The notes: generated by a model from the letters alone, not told the origin. A DNA stretch of 64,000 nt from Ruegeria sp. THAF57 (GCF_903914075.1 NZ_CAIWNQ010000002.1:248001-312000); one strand, 5' to 3'; counted from the stretch's first letter, positions 52,559 through 62,350 are shown. Translations and numbers: made by a program.

Positions 52559-54793
52559 GTGAAGGTGAAGCCCAAAGAAAAAACACCTCGTCGGCGTGCC
52601 TTTCGTTTGGTGGGTTTGGGCCTGATCCTTTTTGGTTGCTTCATCAGGGTCATGGATCCATACCCCGTGCGGATGACGCGGCTGATTTACTTTGACATTC
52701 TTCAGCGCGCCATGCCCAGAGAGTACAACCCGGACCTGCCCGTTCGGGTTCTGGACATTGACGAAAAGTCGCTGGCAAACTGGGGCCAGTGGCCTTGGCC
52801 CAGAACCTTATTAGCCCAGATGGTAGAAAATCTGGGGGAATATGGCGCCGCAGCCATTGCGTTCGACATGCTCTTTGCCGAACCAGACAGGTACTCTCCG
52901 GTTCGGTTGCTGAATGATCCGGCGCTCGCTGGCGTGGTGACTGTCGAAGATCACGCGCAAAAAATGGACTATGACGTGCTGTTCGGATTGGAGGTCGCCA
53001 ATTGGCCCGTGGTCATGGGAACGGCTGCTAGGCTGTCTGACGAAGGCAATCAGGTCAGCCCAACGGCAGGGATTATTGAAATTGGGGAAAATCCGACCGC
53101 TGGCTTGATCTCGGTTCCTTATTGGACCCCGATCGCCGCCCCTCTTGATCGCAGCACCGCCGGGATCGGCGGCGTCAACGTCTCACCTCTGGGGGGAACT
53201 GGAATTGTACGACGGGTTCCAGTTCTGTGGGGTGGCCCGAGCGGCCCCATGCCCGGCCTGGGGATCGAAGCCCTAAGGGTTGCCATCGGCGCGCCTTTTA
53301 TCCTTGCCGAAGGCGCGTCCGACGAAGAAGGCATCATGCTTGCTGTCGAACTGGGGGATTTTCGCCTGCCCACGACCGAAAACGGCGAGGTTTGGATCAG
53401 ATACAGACATGACCAGCCAGAGCTGTACCTCTCTGCCGACGATGTGATGCAGACCCCGGATGATCCGGATTTGAGGGCTGAAATCGAGGGCCGGATTATT
53501 CTGATCGGGACATCTGCGGCTGGCTTGTTCGACATGCACCTCACGTCATTGGGGGAATCCGTCCCCGGCGTGTCGATCCATGCCCAAATGCTGGAACAGA
53601 TATTCACCGGCGAAATGCTGAGCCGGTCTGACGTGACCGCCGCGCTCGAGCTTTTGTCCTTTGTCCTGCTTGGCCTGATTGTGATCGCGGTTATGTCCAG
53701 CTTTGGCGCGGTTGCCTCATTCGTTGCGGGCGGTGCGGCGGCAGGTGTTGTTCTGGGCACCAGTTGGCTGGCTTTTCAGAACCAGCTTGTCCTCTTCGAT
53801 GTGACATTTCCCTTGATGGGCGGAATGGCTAATTTTGGGATGCTTGCCGGTTATCTGTTCGTTTCGACCGAGCGGGAAAAACGGGAAATCCGACAGGTCT
53901 TTTCCCACTATGTCGCCCCCGAGATTCTGGACGAGATGGAGGTGTCCGGTCACAGGCTGCAACTGGGTGGTGAAACGCAGGAAATTACCGTCATGTTTTC
54001 GGACATCCGGGGATTCACGCCTTTGTCGGAATCCGTGTCAGCCACCGATCTTGTCGCGTTGTTGAACGAGCTGTTCTCGCAAGTGGGCGATCAGATCCTG
54101 AAGGAACGAGGAACAATCGACAAATTCATCGGTGACGCAGTGATGGCATTTTGGAATGCACCCCTGCCCGTTGAAGATCACCCTTGCAGGGCAGCGCGTG
54201 CCGCCCTGCTGATGCGCAAAGCACTGACAGAATTCAACGCATCGGACGTTATGCGAGGCAGACCTCCGATTGCATTGGCAACGGGCTGCGCCACGGGGCA
54301 GGCCTGTGTGGGCAATATCGGGTCGCGCAGCCGGTTCAACTATACCGTCATAGGGGATGTCGTGAACGTCGCGGCGCGGATCGAACAAAGTTGTCGCCAT
54401 GTCGAATACGATATCTTGGTCTCAAGCTCGGTACACCGCCTTGCCCGGCAGGATCTGGCGATGCTTGAGGCTGGTTTCGTCGATCTCAAGGGCAAATCCG
54501 ATCTCGAAGCGGTCTATGCATTGGTTGGCGACAAAACAGTGCTCGACAGTCCGGAATTTAGAAAGCTGTCAATAGCGCACGGTGATCTGGTGGTTGCTAT
54601 GCGGGACCGCCAATCCCACGTGCGGATCGAAAAGATGTGCCAGCGTTGCGCCATGATGGCTAAGGAAATCGAACCCGGCCTTCAACGCTTTTATCTCTCA
54701 CTACCCGGGCGGACTGCGGACTTCCGGTCTGACGTCCAATCAAGCCAAGTGGTGTTCAGCCATCATGGTCGGGAAAGGCAGTCATCCGCATAG
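52559..54793 (+). CDS. CHASE2-domain adenylate/guanylate cyclase
   Basis: A 744-residue membrane cyclase: an N-terminal TM, a periplasmic CHASE2 sensor (about 45-350: VRVLDIDEKSLANWGQWPWP; AIAFDMLFAEPDRYSP), three TM helices (about 365-435) and a class III catalytic domain (about 475-660). The catalytic domain has ITVMFSDIRGFTPLS and IDKFIGDAVMAFWNAP with both metal Asps and the substrate Lys, and NYTVIGDVVNVAARIEQ. It probably makes cAMP in response to an extracytoplasmic signal. The GTG at 52559 is chosen: GGGAGG lies 5 nt ahead, while the ATG at 52541 lacks such a site. Partner: the FecR protein upstream. Confidence 0.9.
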   Translation: MKVKPKEKTPRRRAFRLVGLGLILFGCFIRVMDPYPVRMTRLIYFDILQRAMPREYNPDLPVRVLDIDEKSLANWGQWPWPRTLLAQMVENLGEYGAAAIAFDMLFAEPDRYSPVRLLNDPALAGVVTVEDHAQKMDYDVLFGLEVANWPVVMGTAARLSDEGNQVSPTAGIIEIGENPTAGLISVPYWTPIAAPLDRSTAGIGGVNVSPLGGTGIVRRVPVLWGGPSGPMPGLGIEALRVAIGAPFILAEGASDEEGIMLAVELGDFRLPTTENGEVWIRYRHDQPELYLSADDVMQTPDDPDLRAEIEGRIILIGTSAAGLFDMHLTSLGESVPGVSIHAQMLEQIFTGEMLSRSDVTAALELLSFVLLGLIVIAVMSSFGAVASFVAGGAAAGVVLGTSWLAFQNQLVLFDVTFPLMGGMANFGMLAGYLFVSTEREKREIRQVFSHYVAPEILDEMEVSGHRLQLGGETQEITVMFSDIRGFTPLSESVSATDLVALLNELFSQVGDQILKERGTIDKFIGDAVMAFWNAPLPVEDHPCRAARAALLMRKALTEFNASDVMRGRPPIALATGCATGQACVGNIGSRSRFNYTVIGDVVNVAARIEQSCRHVEYDILVSSSVHRLARQDLAMLEAGFVDLKGKSDLEAVYALVGDKTVLDSPEFRKLSIAHGDLVVAMRDRQSHVRIEKMCQRCAMMAKEIEPGLQRFYLSLPGRTADFRSDVQSSQVVFSHHGRERQSSA

Positions 54794-54836
54794 CGTTCAT
54801 TCGGTCGCTCGTTCGGTACACTTGCATGTCCCAGAG

Positions 54837-55952
54837 TTAGTTCCGCTCAACCTGAACCAAGGTGTTTTCAATAAGGAACTGCGCTGCAGGCTCCAGTTGT
54901 TCTGCCGATAAGATCGACCGAAGTTCCGGGTTCAATATGTCCGTTTCCCAAGACTTCGCTGCAAGCGCAATCCACACGGCAAGTGATGGATTCTGCTGCA
55001 ACTCGCGTTTGAATATATCCAATATCTGCGCCTGAAACTCTGACCGGGCTGTACCGGCATCGGTCAACGCTCGGACCAAGTCGCGTTTCATGTCCTGGGA
55101 CAGGCTCTGCTGCTTCAGGTGTGCCCCAATCGCCGTAATCGCAGCAGCACCATCAACCTCAATTCCTGCAAGCGCCCAGTCAAAAAGGTTCGTGTCGCCA
55201 GAGGCCAACGCCCGCTGATAGCGTGTTCTGACGGCGGCTTTGGCCGCCTGGTCTGACTGAAGACCCAATAGCCGGATCACAGCAGGCGCGTAGGCCAGCC
55301 GGTTCACGGACCGCAATTCCTGCAGCAACGCGGCGGAGGATCCCTGATCGCGCAATTGCCGGACCGTTGCATAGGGCGCGCGATGAATCTCGATCAAAGC
55401 CGCGTTTCGCAGCAACGCATCCTCATGCCCAAGATACGAACCAAAAAAAGCGACGCGCGATGGGTCGTCGGTTTTTCCAAAACCCCAGGACGCACCTTGA
55501 TGGCGTATCGCCTCCAGGAAATTCGCGCGCTCGGGCGTCATCAAGAAGCCTTTGCTCCAGCCGGTGGACAGGCTACGTCCGGCCTTGTCCGGATATCCTG
55601 CACCGTAAATCATCAACACCCGTCTGCCGGGATCAGCGCGAAACGCGGATCGGGTCACGCTGTCGACCAGAAAGGGAATTTCCGGCAATGCGGAAAGCTG
55701 TTCTGACGTGCCCTTCAGAATTGACACGGGTGAATAACTGAACGGGTTGTCCAAAGCCGGTACAGCCAGAACGATAACGCGGGCGGACAATACACGATCT
55801 GCCAATGAGTATTCCGGCAGCGTTATGCAAACCGGGCACGCGGCCGACGGGCGCGGACCAGCCAGGCTGCCTGCCAGAAACACCAAAGCCACCACTGTGA
55901 CCAGCACTGTGCGCACCAAAAACCCTTTCTTTCTCAAGGCATTTGGGGGCAA
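54837..55952 (-). CDS. Secreted protein of unknown function
   Basis: The 371-residue protein has a signal peptide (FLVRTVLVTVVALVFLAGSL, followed near the cleavage region by CPVC). The N-terminal half has a CxxC (ACPVCITLPEYSLADRV) and mixed beta structure. The C-terminal half (about 170-360) is entirely helical, with repeated leucine/alanine helices (ALLRNAALIEIHRAPYATVR; YAPAVIRLLGLQSDQAAKAA) suggestive of HEAT-like repeats. The fused arrangement with a thioredoxin-like CPVC is unusual. No family is recognised. It converges on the cyclase gene. Confidence 0.7.
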   Translation of the reverse strand: MPPNALRKKGFLVRTVLVTVVALVFLAGSLAGPRPSAACPVCITLPEYSLADRVLSARVIVLAVPALDNPFSYSPVSILKGTSEQLSALPEIPFLVDSVTRSAFRADPGRRVLMIYGAGYPDKAGRSLSTGWSKGFLMTPERANFLEAIRHQGASWGFGKTDDPSRVAFFGSYLGHEDALLRNAALIEIHRAPYATVRQLRDQGSSAALLQELRSVNRLAYAPAVIRLLGLQSDQAAKAAVRTRYQRALASGDTNLFDWALAGIEVDGAAAITAIGAHLKQQSLSQDMKRDLVRALTDAGTARSEFQAQILDIFKRELQQNPSLAVWIALAAKSWETDILNPELRSILSAEQLEPAAQFLIENTLVQVERN

Positions 55953-56023
55953 GCGTACCTGAACGCCGCGAATTTTGCGAATGAACTCAGGCCATCAGAA
56001 GGTATTTCCCGCGCCCTAGACCG

Positions 56024-56341
56024 TCACATCAGGTCATTTTCAACATCTTCAGCCGAGATACCCAACGAATCCAAACCATTCTCAAGATGGTCTGACAGGT
56101 GCGGCGTTCCGATCAGGTAATCCGCGCAGGGTGTTGATGCCTCGGCCTTAGCGGTTGCGATGGCCTCGGCCAGATCTTCGGCGAAAAAGCTCTCGCGCCC
56201 GATCCACATGACGGCAACCAGTTCGGCCTGCTCATCCTCGCTCATCCGATCGATGAAAGCGCGCAATTCGCCCTCGGCCCGGTCCAGTTCGCGCCCCATC
56301 ATGGCGACCTGAGCGACTTTTCTTGCCGAGATTTCCAACAT
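56024..56341 (-). CDS. DUF3775 family protein
   Basis: The 105-residue acidic, helical protein has LEISARKVAQVAMMGRELDR, ELVAVMWIGRESFFAEDLAE and PHLSDHLENGLDSLGIS. This matches the small DUF3775 family of alphaproteobacteria as I remember it; its function is unknown. The ATG at 56341 is used. The open frame to 56668 runs back through a neighbouring gene and is rejected. Confidence 0.8.
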   Translation of the reverse strand: MLEISARKVAQVAMMGRELDRAEGELRAFIDRMSEDEQAELVAVMWIGRESFFAEDLAEAIATAKAEASTPCADYLIGTPHLSDHLENGLDSLGISAEDVENDLM

Positions 56342-56430
56342 GGCCCAACTCCTTCGTGTTCGCGGTTTCCAACCTACCACAAACACGCTGCCGGGACCTG
56401 AGTCTTTGATCTTACGCAAACAACCCGGGC

Positions 56431-57204
56431 TTATGGCTCGCGGACCCGCGAGACTGCATGATCCGGGACAGGGGCAGAGCGAAACGGACGAAACCGGGCC
56501 TTTTTCAGTTTCAGTTTCAGCGCCTGCCACACGATCAGGGCAAAAGCGCGTCGCGCGCCGAACGGTCTGCGTATCAACGACCAAAGGATCGTCCGGTCCG
56601 TCAGCGCAGCACGCGGGCCGGTAAGCGTTGCAATCAACCCACCGTTCTTTCGCCCGTAATCTATCCACACGCCGACCCTGTCCGCGCGGTAGTCAAATCG
56701 GAACGTATAAGCACCTTCGATCTTCTGGAACGGTGACACATGCATCAGCTTGTCCGCCACGATCCGGTCCGAAGGCTGAATTGGCGCAAAATTTGGGTTG
56801 TGGCACAGATAGCTGTGGCGCGTGCCATAGGTATTGGTCACTTCGGCCACAACGGCATAAAGCACGTCTTCCGCATCAAAACAGAACCAGAAACTAACGG
56901 GGTTGAACACGTGACCGAAAACGCGCGGCTGGGTCAATAGCATGATCCGGTTCGGCTGCGTGACGCCAAGGTCATGGAACTGTTCACGCAGCCACGCGGC
57001 ACCGCGCCCTTTGCCGGGTTCTCCGCCGTGATCGCGATCCCGCCAGTTCGTCACGTTTGCCCCGTTGACGGTGAACAACGCGGGCGTGGGACCGGTGTTT
57101 TCCGGGTCCAGCAGGATGTAGTCGACAGAATAGCGAAAAGCGTTTTCAATCGACCCTTTGCGGCCGTGAAACGTATGCCCTGCAATGTGATCGACCCGGT
57201 TCAT
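56431..57204 (-). CDS. DUF1365 family protein, probable sigma-E regulon member
   Basis: The 257-residue protein has the DUF1365 features HTFHGRKGSIENAFRYSVDY, RVFGHVFNPVSFWFCFD, VVAEVTNTYGTRHSYL and KLMHVSPFQKIEGAYTF. In Rhodobacter sphaeroides a DUF1365 gene belongs to the singlet-oxygen/RpoE regulon (RSP_1089-like cluster, from memory). It is divergent from rpoE-chrR here. The protein probably takes part in protecting or modifying membrane fatty acids. No cyclopropane-fatty-acid-synthase-like partner is adjacent. Confidence 0.88.
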   Translation of the reverse strand: MNRVDHIAGHTFHGRKGSIENAFRYSVDYILLDPENTGPTPALFTVNGANVTNWRDRDHGGEPGKGRGAAWLREQFHDLGVTQPNRIMLLTQPRVFGHVFNPVSFWFCFDAEDVLYAVVAEVTNTYGTRHSYLCHNPNFAPIQPSDRIVADKLMHVSPFQKIEGAYTFRFDYRADRVGVWIDYGRKNGGLIATLTGPRAALTDRTILWSLIRRPFGARRAFALIVWQALKLKLKKARFRPFRSAPVPDHAVSRVREP

Positions 57205-57317
57205 GCGGCCTTTTCCATTCTGACTGTAAACCGTTCAAACGGCGGTCTTTTCCTTAAACCTTATACAGATATTCTACGAAACGTACGCCCATATGGATTA
57301 TTATTTGCTGCAGAAAC

Positions 57318-57347
57318 TGATCCACCTTGGGCAGGCCCGCGTAATGT
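57318..57347 (+). promoter_or_regulatory. Sigma-E (RpoE/ECF11)-type promoter
   Basis: TGATCC at 57318-57323, an 18-bp spacer, then TAATGT at 57342-57347. This matches the sigma-E promoter known for rpoE-chrR in Rhodobacter (TGATCC-N18-TAAGA, from memory) and suggests autoregulation. The predicted transcript begins around 57353. Confidence 0.6.
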
Positions 57348-57450
57348 GGTTATGTTTACCGAGATCGATACCGCGAGCTTGGATGAACCGGTGGCCGACG
57401 GGCCCCTAGCAAAAACCTGGCACGCGAAAGAACGTGTCAGGGGCAGGCCG

Positions 57451-58008
57451 GTGAACGAAGCAAACGGCAGTTGCAATACCAAGACCGAGTGGGTTGAACA
57501 CGTAACCCGCATTCGGGATGCGCAGGATCAGGCGGCCTTTGCCGAGCTGTTCCAATACTTTGCGCCACGTATCAAGGCGTTCCTGATGAAATCGGGATCT
57601 GATGCGGCGATGTCCGAGGAATGCGCGCAAGAGGTGATGGCGACCTTGTGGCACAAGGCGCATCTTTTCGACCCCTCGCGCGCGACCGTGGCCACTTGGG
57701 TCTTCACGATCGCACGGAACAAACGCATTGACGTCCTGCGCAAGCAACGGCGGCCGGAACCCGAAGATCTGGGTTGGGGTCCCGAGGCTGAACCAGAACA
57801 ACTCGACGTCATTTCGTTGCAACAGGAAACCGCGCAATTGCGCAACGCATTGTCAGCGTTGCCACAAGCGCAGAGAGAACTGATCGAAAAGGCGTATTTC
57901 GGCGACCTGAGTCACCGGGAGATTGCGTCTCAGACCGGGTTGCCGCTGGGAACGATCAAATCACGTATACGGCTGGCGCTGGACCGCTTGCGCCACGCGA
58001 TGAACTGA
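57451..58008 (+). CDS. rpoE: RNA polymerase ECF sigma factor RpoE
   Basis: The 185-residue ECF sigma factor has region 2 (AFAELFQYFAPRIKAFLMKS; CAQEVMATLWHKAHLFDPSR, then TWVFTIARNKRIDVLRKQRR) and region 4 (LPQAQRELIEKAYFGDLSHR, then SQTGLPLGTIKSRI). It is the ChrR-controlled sigma that in Rhodobacter answers singlet oxygen. The GTG at 57451 with AGGGG 7 nt ahead gives the family's N-terminus. The in-frame ATG at 57352 would sit at or before the predicted transcription start and add 33 residues not typical of the family. chrR follows after 1 bp. Confidence 0.88.
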   Translation: MNEANGSCNTKTEWVEHVTRIRDAQDQAAFAELFQYFAPRIKAFLMKSGSDAAMSEECAQEVMATLWHKAHLFDPSRATVATWVFTIARNKRIDVLRKQRRPEPEDLGWGPEAEPEQLDVISLQQETAQLRNALSALPQAQRELIEKAYFGDLSHREIASQTGLPLGTIKSRIRLALDRLRHAMN

Positions 58009-58009
58009 G

Positions 58010-58669
58010 ATGATGACGATGAGCAACAAGATCAAACATCACCTGACAGATGACCTGCTGATGGCGTATGCCGCAGGCGGCCTGCCAGAAGCATTCGACC
58101 TGATGGTCGCAACGCACCTGTCCCTGTGTGACCATTGCCGCGCGCGCGCCGAAAGCTTTGAGGCCGTTGGCGGGTGCGTCCTACAGGATCAGGACGATAG
58201 CGTTTCGCTGAGCGACGGTTCACTGGCCGCAACCATGGCGCTGATCGCCAATGGCGCGCCGATTGCCAAGCCTGCTCGGCCCGGCTGTTCCGTGCTTCCC
58301 GCACCACTACAGGATTATGTGGGCGGTGACGTGAATGCCATCCAGTGGCGCGCGATTGGGATGGGCGTCAAACAGGCGATCCTGCCCACAACCCGCGAAG
58401 CCACAGCCCGATTGCTATTTATCCCGGCAGGGGCTGCTGTACCCGACCACAGCCACAACGGCATGGAACTGACAATGGTCCTGCAAGGGGCATTCTCGGA
58501 CGAAGTCGATCACTTTGCGCGCGGTGATGTCGAGATTGCGGATGAAGACCTGCATCACACGCCAACCGCAGATATCTCTGAGGATTGTATTTGCCTGGCC
58601 GTGACGGATGCACCGCTGAAATTCAACAAACTTATGCCGCGCCTTTTCCAACCCTTTCTGCGAATCTGA
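58010..58669 (+). CDS. chrR: ChrR-type zinc anti-sigma factor with cupin domain
   Basis: The 219-residue protein has an N-terminal zinc anti-sigma domain with HHLTDDLLMAYAAG and VATHLSLCDHC (His11, His36, Cys40, Cys43 as zinc ligands). The C-terminal cupin has VPDHSHNGMELTMVLQG (His147, His149, Glu153) and a later His182/183. ChrR holds RpoE inactive until singlet oxygen or related stress, and both domains bind zinc in Rhodobacter. It is cotranscribed with rpoE. Start codons at 58010, 58013 or 58019 are all possible. Confidence 0.93.
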   Translation: MMTMSNKIKHHLTDDLLMAYAAGGLPEAFDLMVATHLSLCDHCRARAESFEAVGGCVLQDQDDSVSLSDGSLAATMALIANGAPIAKPARPGCSVLPAPLQDYVGGDVNAIQWRAIGMGVKQAILPTTREATARLLFIPAGAAVPDHSHNGMELTMVLQGAFSDEVDHFARGDVEIADEDLHHTPTADISEDCICLAVTDAPLKFNKLMPRLFQPFLRI

Positions 58670-58728
58670 TCTGCGTCGCCGTTTTGTGCTATACTGAGAC
58701 TTCGACCCTGCAATCGGAGGATGTATTC

Positions 58729-59130
58729 ATGAAAGCACTTGCCCTGACACTTGCCTGTATCGGTTTCGCCACATCTGCCAGCGCCCAGAGCGTTGCCGAC
58801 GTGAAGTTCGAAACAGGCAACTATGGCACGATGGTCAACGGAACCGTTACGGGCAACGAATATTTTGACTACCGACTGGGTGCGAAGGCCGGGCAGGAAC
58901 TGTTCTCAGAGCTTCAGGTCAGCGACACCAACGGGTATGGCGTAATTTATTTTAACATCCTGCCCCCGGGCAGTGACGGTGCCGCGATTTATAACGGGTC
59001 CATCAACGGAAATACCGCGCGGGTTGAACTGCCTGAGGACGGAGATTACACGATCCGCGTCTACCTCATGGGCAATGACCGTGACACCGACAAGACCGTT
59101 GGGTACAATCTGGACCTTTCGATCCAGTAG
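58729..59130 (+). CDS. Periplasmic lysozyme-inhibitor-like (PliG/PliI-type) protein
   Basis: The 133-residue secreted protein has a clear signal peptide (LTLACIGFATSASAQ). The mature domain shows GNYGTMVNGTVTGNEYFDYR, the core IYFNILPPGSDGAAI and LPEDGDYTIRVYLMGND, a pattern shared with g-type lysozyme inhibitors. It may block lysozymes in the periplasm, or be a related adhesive or colonisation protein. GGAGG lies 8 nt ahead of the ATG at 58729; the open frame to 58585 runs into chrR. It is not in an obvious operon with rpoE, being 59 bp after chrR on the same strand. Confidence 0.7.
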   Translation: MKALALTLACIGFATSASAQSVADVKFETGNYGTMVNGTVTGNEYFDYRLGAKAGQELFSELQVSDTNGYGVIYFNILPPGSDGAAIYNGSINGNTARVELPEDGDYTIRVYLMGNDRDTDKTVGYNLDLSIQ

Positions 59131-59133
59131 CGT

Positions 59134-60363
59134 TTAAGCCTCACTTTTACCAAGCGGCACCACGTTGGCGTGTTCCTCTGGCGCGAGTTCCTCGAAATCA
59201 AAATTGTCCAGACGCTGCGCGCGACGCCCGGCTTTTTCGGCGCTGATCTTGATGTCCGAGATATCCTTGGCTGCCTGCCCAAAGTGACGGTCCAGATTGG
59301 CCACGCGGTCGCCCAGGCGTTCCACATCCTTGTGCAGCATTCCCAGTTCCTTGCGGATGGCCCCCGCCTGTTCCCGCATTCGGGCGTCTTTCAGGATCGC
59401 GCGCATGGTGTTTAGCGTCGCCATGCAGGTGGTGGGGGATACGATCCAGACGCGCGCGGCAAAGCCATCGCGGACCACATCGGGAAGACGTGCGTGCAAC
59501 TCGGCATAAATCGCCTCGGACGGAACGAACATCAGCGCACCATCGGCAGTTTCACCGTCCAGAATGTACTTTTCTGAAATCGCCTTGATGTGGACCTTCA
59601 CAGCGGCACCAAATGCCTTCAAGCACCTTTCAACGTCGGCTTTGGTTTGCGCGGCCGCTAGCGCTTCGAAATCCTCCAGCGGAAATTTTGCGTCGATGAC
59701 AATGGGTCCGGGCGGGTTGGGCAAATGGATCAGACAATCTGCCCGCTTGCCGTTCGACAACGTGGCCTGCAACGAATAGCTGTCAGCAGGCAGCGCCTTC
59801 GAGACGATGTCGTTTAGCTGAATCTCACCGAACATCCCGCGTCGTTGTTTGTTCGACAGAATGTCCTGCAGCGACAGCACATCGCCCGACAGCTTAGTGA
59901 TATTGTCCTGCGCCTTGTCGATCGCCGCCAGTCGTTCCTGCAATTGCGTCAGAGAGGTCGCAGTCTGCTTTGACGACCCATGTAGTGATTCCTTCATCCG
60001 CTCCTGCATCTCGGCCAGCGCGCGGGCGGATTTCATCGCGTTGTCCGCCAACCTGTCATTCATCTGCTGTTGCACCGAGGAAAGCCGCGCCTCGACAGTC
60101 TGGATCACCTGAACCTGCGCATTTGCCTGCGTGTCCGAGACATGCTGCAAGCCGCCGCGCAACTGCTCCTGCCCTTGGCCCAACTGCTGCACATTCTGTC
60201 CCAGATGCGCCATCTGCCGCGCCAACGGTTCTGCCATCCGCGCCGAGCGATTGGCGGCACGCAAAGACAGGAACAACAACAGCAGGATCAGCGCCACCAC
60301 CCCGCCCCCGATCAGGATCACGGGGTCGTTCAACGCAACTTCTGTGCCAGCAATCTCGATCAT
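59134..60363 (-). CDS. rmuC: DNA recombination protein RmuC
   Basis: The 409-residue protein has an N-terminal TM helix (about 17-36), a long coiled coil (about 45-165) and the RmuC nuclease-like domain (about 180-340: RRGMFGEIQLNDIV; DCLIHLPNPPGPIVIDAKFP; ALMFVPSEAIYAELH; ARVWIVSPTTCMATL). RmuC proteins limit inverted-repeat recombination. It has the family's usual organisation and is near mutL, but separated by 52 bp. Confidence 0.95.
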   Translation of the reverse strand: MIEIAGTEVALNDPVILIGGGVVALILLLLFLSLRAANRSARMAEPLARQMAHLGQNVQQLGQGQEQLRGGLQHVSDTQANAQVQVIQTVEARLSSVQQQMNDRLADNAMKSARALAEMQERMKESLHGSSKQTATSLTQLQERLAAIDKAQDNITKLSGDVLSLQDILSNKQRRGMFGEIQLNDIVSKALPADSYSLQATLSNGKRADCLIHLPNPPGPIVIDAKFPLEDFEALAAAQTKADVERCLKAFGAAVKVHIKAISEKYILDGETADGALMFVPSEAIYAELHARLPDVVRDGFAARVWIVSPTTCMATLNTMRAILKDARMREQAGAIRKELGMLHKDVERLGDRVANLDRHFGQAAKDISDIKISAEKAGRRAQRLDNFDFEELAPEEHANVVPLGKSEA

Positions 60364-60415
60364 GTCGCCTCGGATGTTCTTGTTTTATTCTTCATACCGC
60401 ACGCGCGCGGTGGGT

Positions 60416-62275
60416 TCAACTGCGTCCGAACAAACGTTCGATATCAGCCAGTTTCAGTTCCACATAGGTTGGCCGCCCGTGGTTGCACTGTCCGGAATGG
60501 GGCGTCGCTTCCATCTCGCGCAGCAGGGCGTTCATCTCCTCGGCCCGCATCCGGCGGCCCGACCGGATTGAACCATGGCAAGCGACGCGGCTGAGGATCG
60601 CCTCGATCCGCGCCTGCACCGTCTGGCTTTCGCCCTGATCGGCCAGCTCGTCGAGGATATCCAGGATCATCGCGCGGGCATCGACCTCACCCAGAATGGC
60701 AGGGGTTTCGCGCACGGCAATGGCCCCGCCACCAAAAGGTTCCAGCGTCAGGCCAAGGCGTGACAGGTCATCGGCCACGGCCATCAGGCGGGCGCAATCG
60801 CCTTCGGACAGTTCCACGATCTCGGGGATCAGCAGCGCCTGCGCAGCCACGCCATTTTCCGCCATTTGGTGTTTGAGCTTTTCATAAACCAACCGCTCAT
60901 GCGCTGCGTGCTGGTCGACGATCACCATGCCATCGGCAGTCTGAGCGATGATGTAGTTCTCATGCACCTGACCGCGCGCCGCGCCCAAGGGCAAATCCTG
61001 CGCTGGGGGTTCTTCTTTGGCCACGGGCGCAGGTTCCACAATACTGCCGCTGTAGTCCTGCGACAGCTCCGCAAAACCGGGCGCTTGGGCCTGATACGCC
61101 ACTTGTCGCGCGGCGGACGAGGGGCGGTCCATCTGATACACCCGCGCCGGGGCGGGTTGCGCGGGCAGCGCGGGTTCCGGCCGCATCGCACCCAGAGTCG
61201 CATTCGCCACGGTCGAGGATGCGCGATGTCCCGCCTCGGCCAGCGCGTGCCGCAGGGCCGAAACGATCAGCCCGCGCGCCACGCCGGGATCGCGGAACCG
61301 GACCTCGGATTTCGCGGGATGGACGTTCACATCCACCAGCGTCGGGTCACAGTCGATGAACAAAGCCGCTGCCGGGTGACGGTCGCGGCTGAGAAAATCG
61401 AAATACGCTGCCCGCAGCGCCCCAGTCAGCATCTTGTCGCGCACCGGGCGGCCATTGACGAACAGGTACTGCGCCACCGCCGCGCCCCGCGAATAGGTCG
61501 GCAGAGCGGCATACCCATAAAGGCGTATCCCTTCACGCGTGGCGTCGATCTGCAGGGCGTTCTCGGCAAATTCGCGCCCTATGACCCGGGCCAGACGGGC
61601 GTGCAGGGCATCAAACAGGTCACCGTTCTCGCGGTCAGCGCGGAACGTCACGCGCCCCTCACCCCCGCCCGAGGCATCGCGCAGGGTAAAGGTTATCGCA
61701 GGCTCGGCCATCGCCAGCCGCTTGACGAAGTCCGTGATGGCCTGCGCCTCGGCCCTATCGGTGCGCATGAATTTCAGACGTGCGGGCGTGGCAAAGAACA
61801 GGTCGCGCAGTTCAACCACCGTCCCCGCACGCAACGCGGCGGGCTTCACGGCCTCTGTCTTGCCGCCCGCAACGTGGATCGAAGCGGCCTCGGCCCCTGA
61901 AACGCGGCTGGTGATTGTCAGCCGCCCCACCGCGCCCAGTGACGGCAGCGCCTCGCCCCGGAACCCGAAAGTATGAATGTTCAACAGGTCCGATCCGTCG
62001 ATTTTGGACGTGGCATGACGAGACAAAGCCAGCGGCAGATCCTTGCCGGAAATCCCACATCCGTCATCGGTGACTCGGATTAAAGTCTTGCCACCATCGG
62101 CAAAATCAACGGCGATGCGCGACGATCCCGCGTCGATTGCGTTCTCAACCAGTTCTTTCACGGCAGAGGCTGGCCGCTCGACCACCTCACCCGCCGCGAT
62201 GCGATTGATCGCAGCATCGTCGAGCTGTCGAATTACGGGTCGAGTTTCGCTGATATTGGGGTTTGCCTGCGCCAT
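60416..62275 (-). CDS. mutL: DNA mismatch repair protein MutL
   Basis: A 619-residue GHKL ATPase with motif [11 protein letters not shown], motif II DDGCGI, motif [17 protein letters not shown] and [10 protein letters not shown]. The C-terminal domain has [12 protein letters not shown], which gives the metal-binding DQHA(x)2E(x)4E nicking motif, as expected for an organism without MutH. It couples MutS recognition to strand incision. The divergent-side gap to the metal permease genes contains a 15-bp inverted repeat. Confidence 0.97.
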   Translation of the reverse strand: MAQANPNISETRPVIRQLDDAAINRIAAGEVVERPASAVKELVENAIDAGSSRIAVDFADGGKTLIRVTDDGCGISGKDLPLALSRHATSKIDGSDLLNIHTFGFRGEALPSLGAVGRLTITSRVSGAEAASIHVAGGKTEAVKPAALRAGTVVELRDLFFATPARLKFMRTDRAEAQAITDFVKRLAMAEPAITFTLRDASGGGEGRVTFRADRENGDLFDALHARLARVIGREFAENALQIDATREGIRLYGYAALPTYSRGAAVAQYLFVNGRPVRDKMLTGALRAAYFDFLSRDRHPAAALFIDCDPTLVDVNVHPAKSEVRFRDPGVARGLIVSALRHALAEAGHRASSTVANATLGAMRPEPALPAQPAPARVYQMDRPSSAARQVAYQAQAPGFAELSQDYSGSIVEPAPVAKEEPPAQDLPLGAARGQVHENYIIAQTADGMVIVDQHAAHERLVYEKLKHQMAENGVAAQALLIPEIVELSEGDCARLMAVADDLSRLGLTLEPFGGGAIAVRETPAILGEVDARAMILDILDELADQGESQTVQARIEAILSRVACHGSIRSGRRMRAEEMNALLREMEATPHSGQCNHGRPTYVELKLADIERLFGRS

Positions 62276-62350
62276 ACCCCTAGACCTAGCACAGTCGCAG
62301 ACGATTCTGCCACAGGTTTGAGGACCGGATTATAGGGGGGGCGAGGGGGC

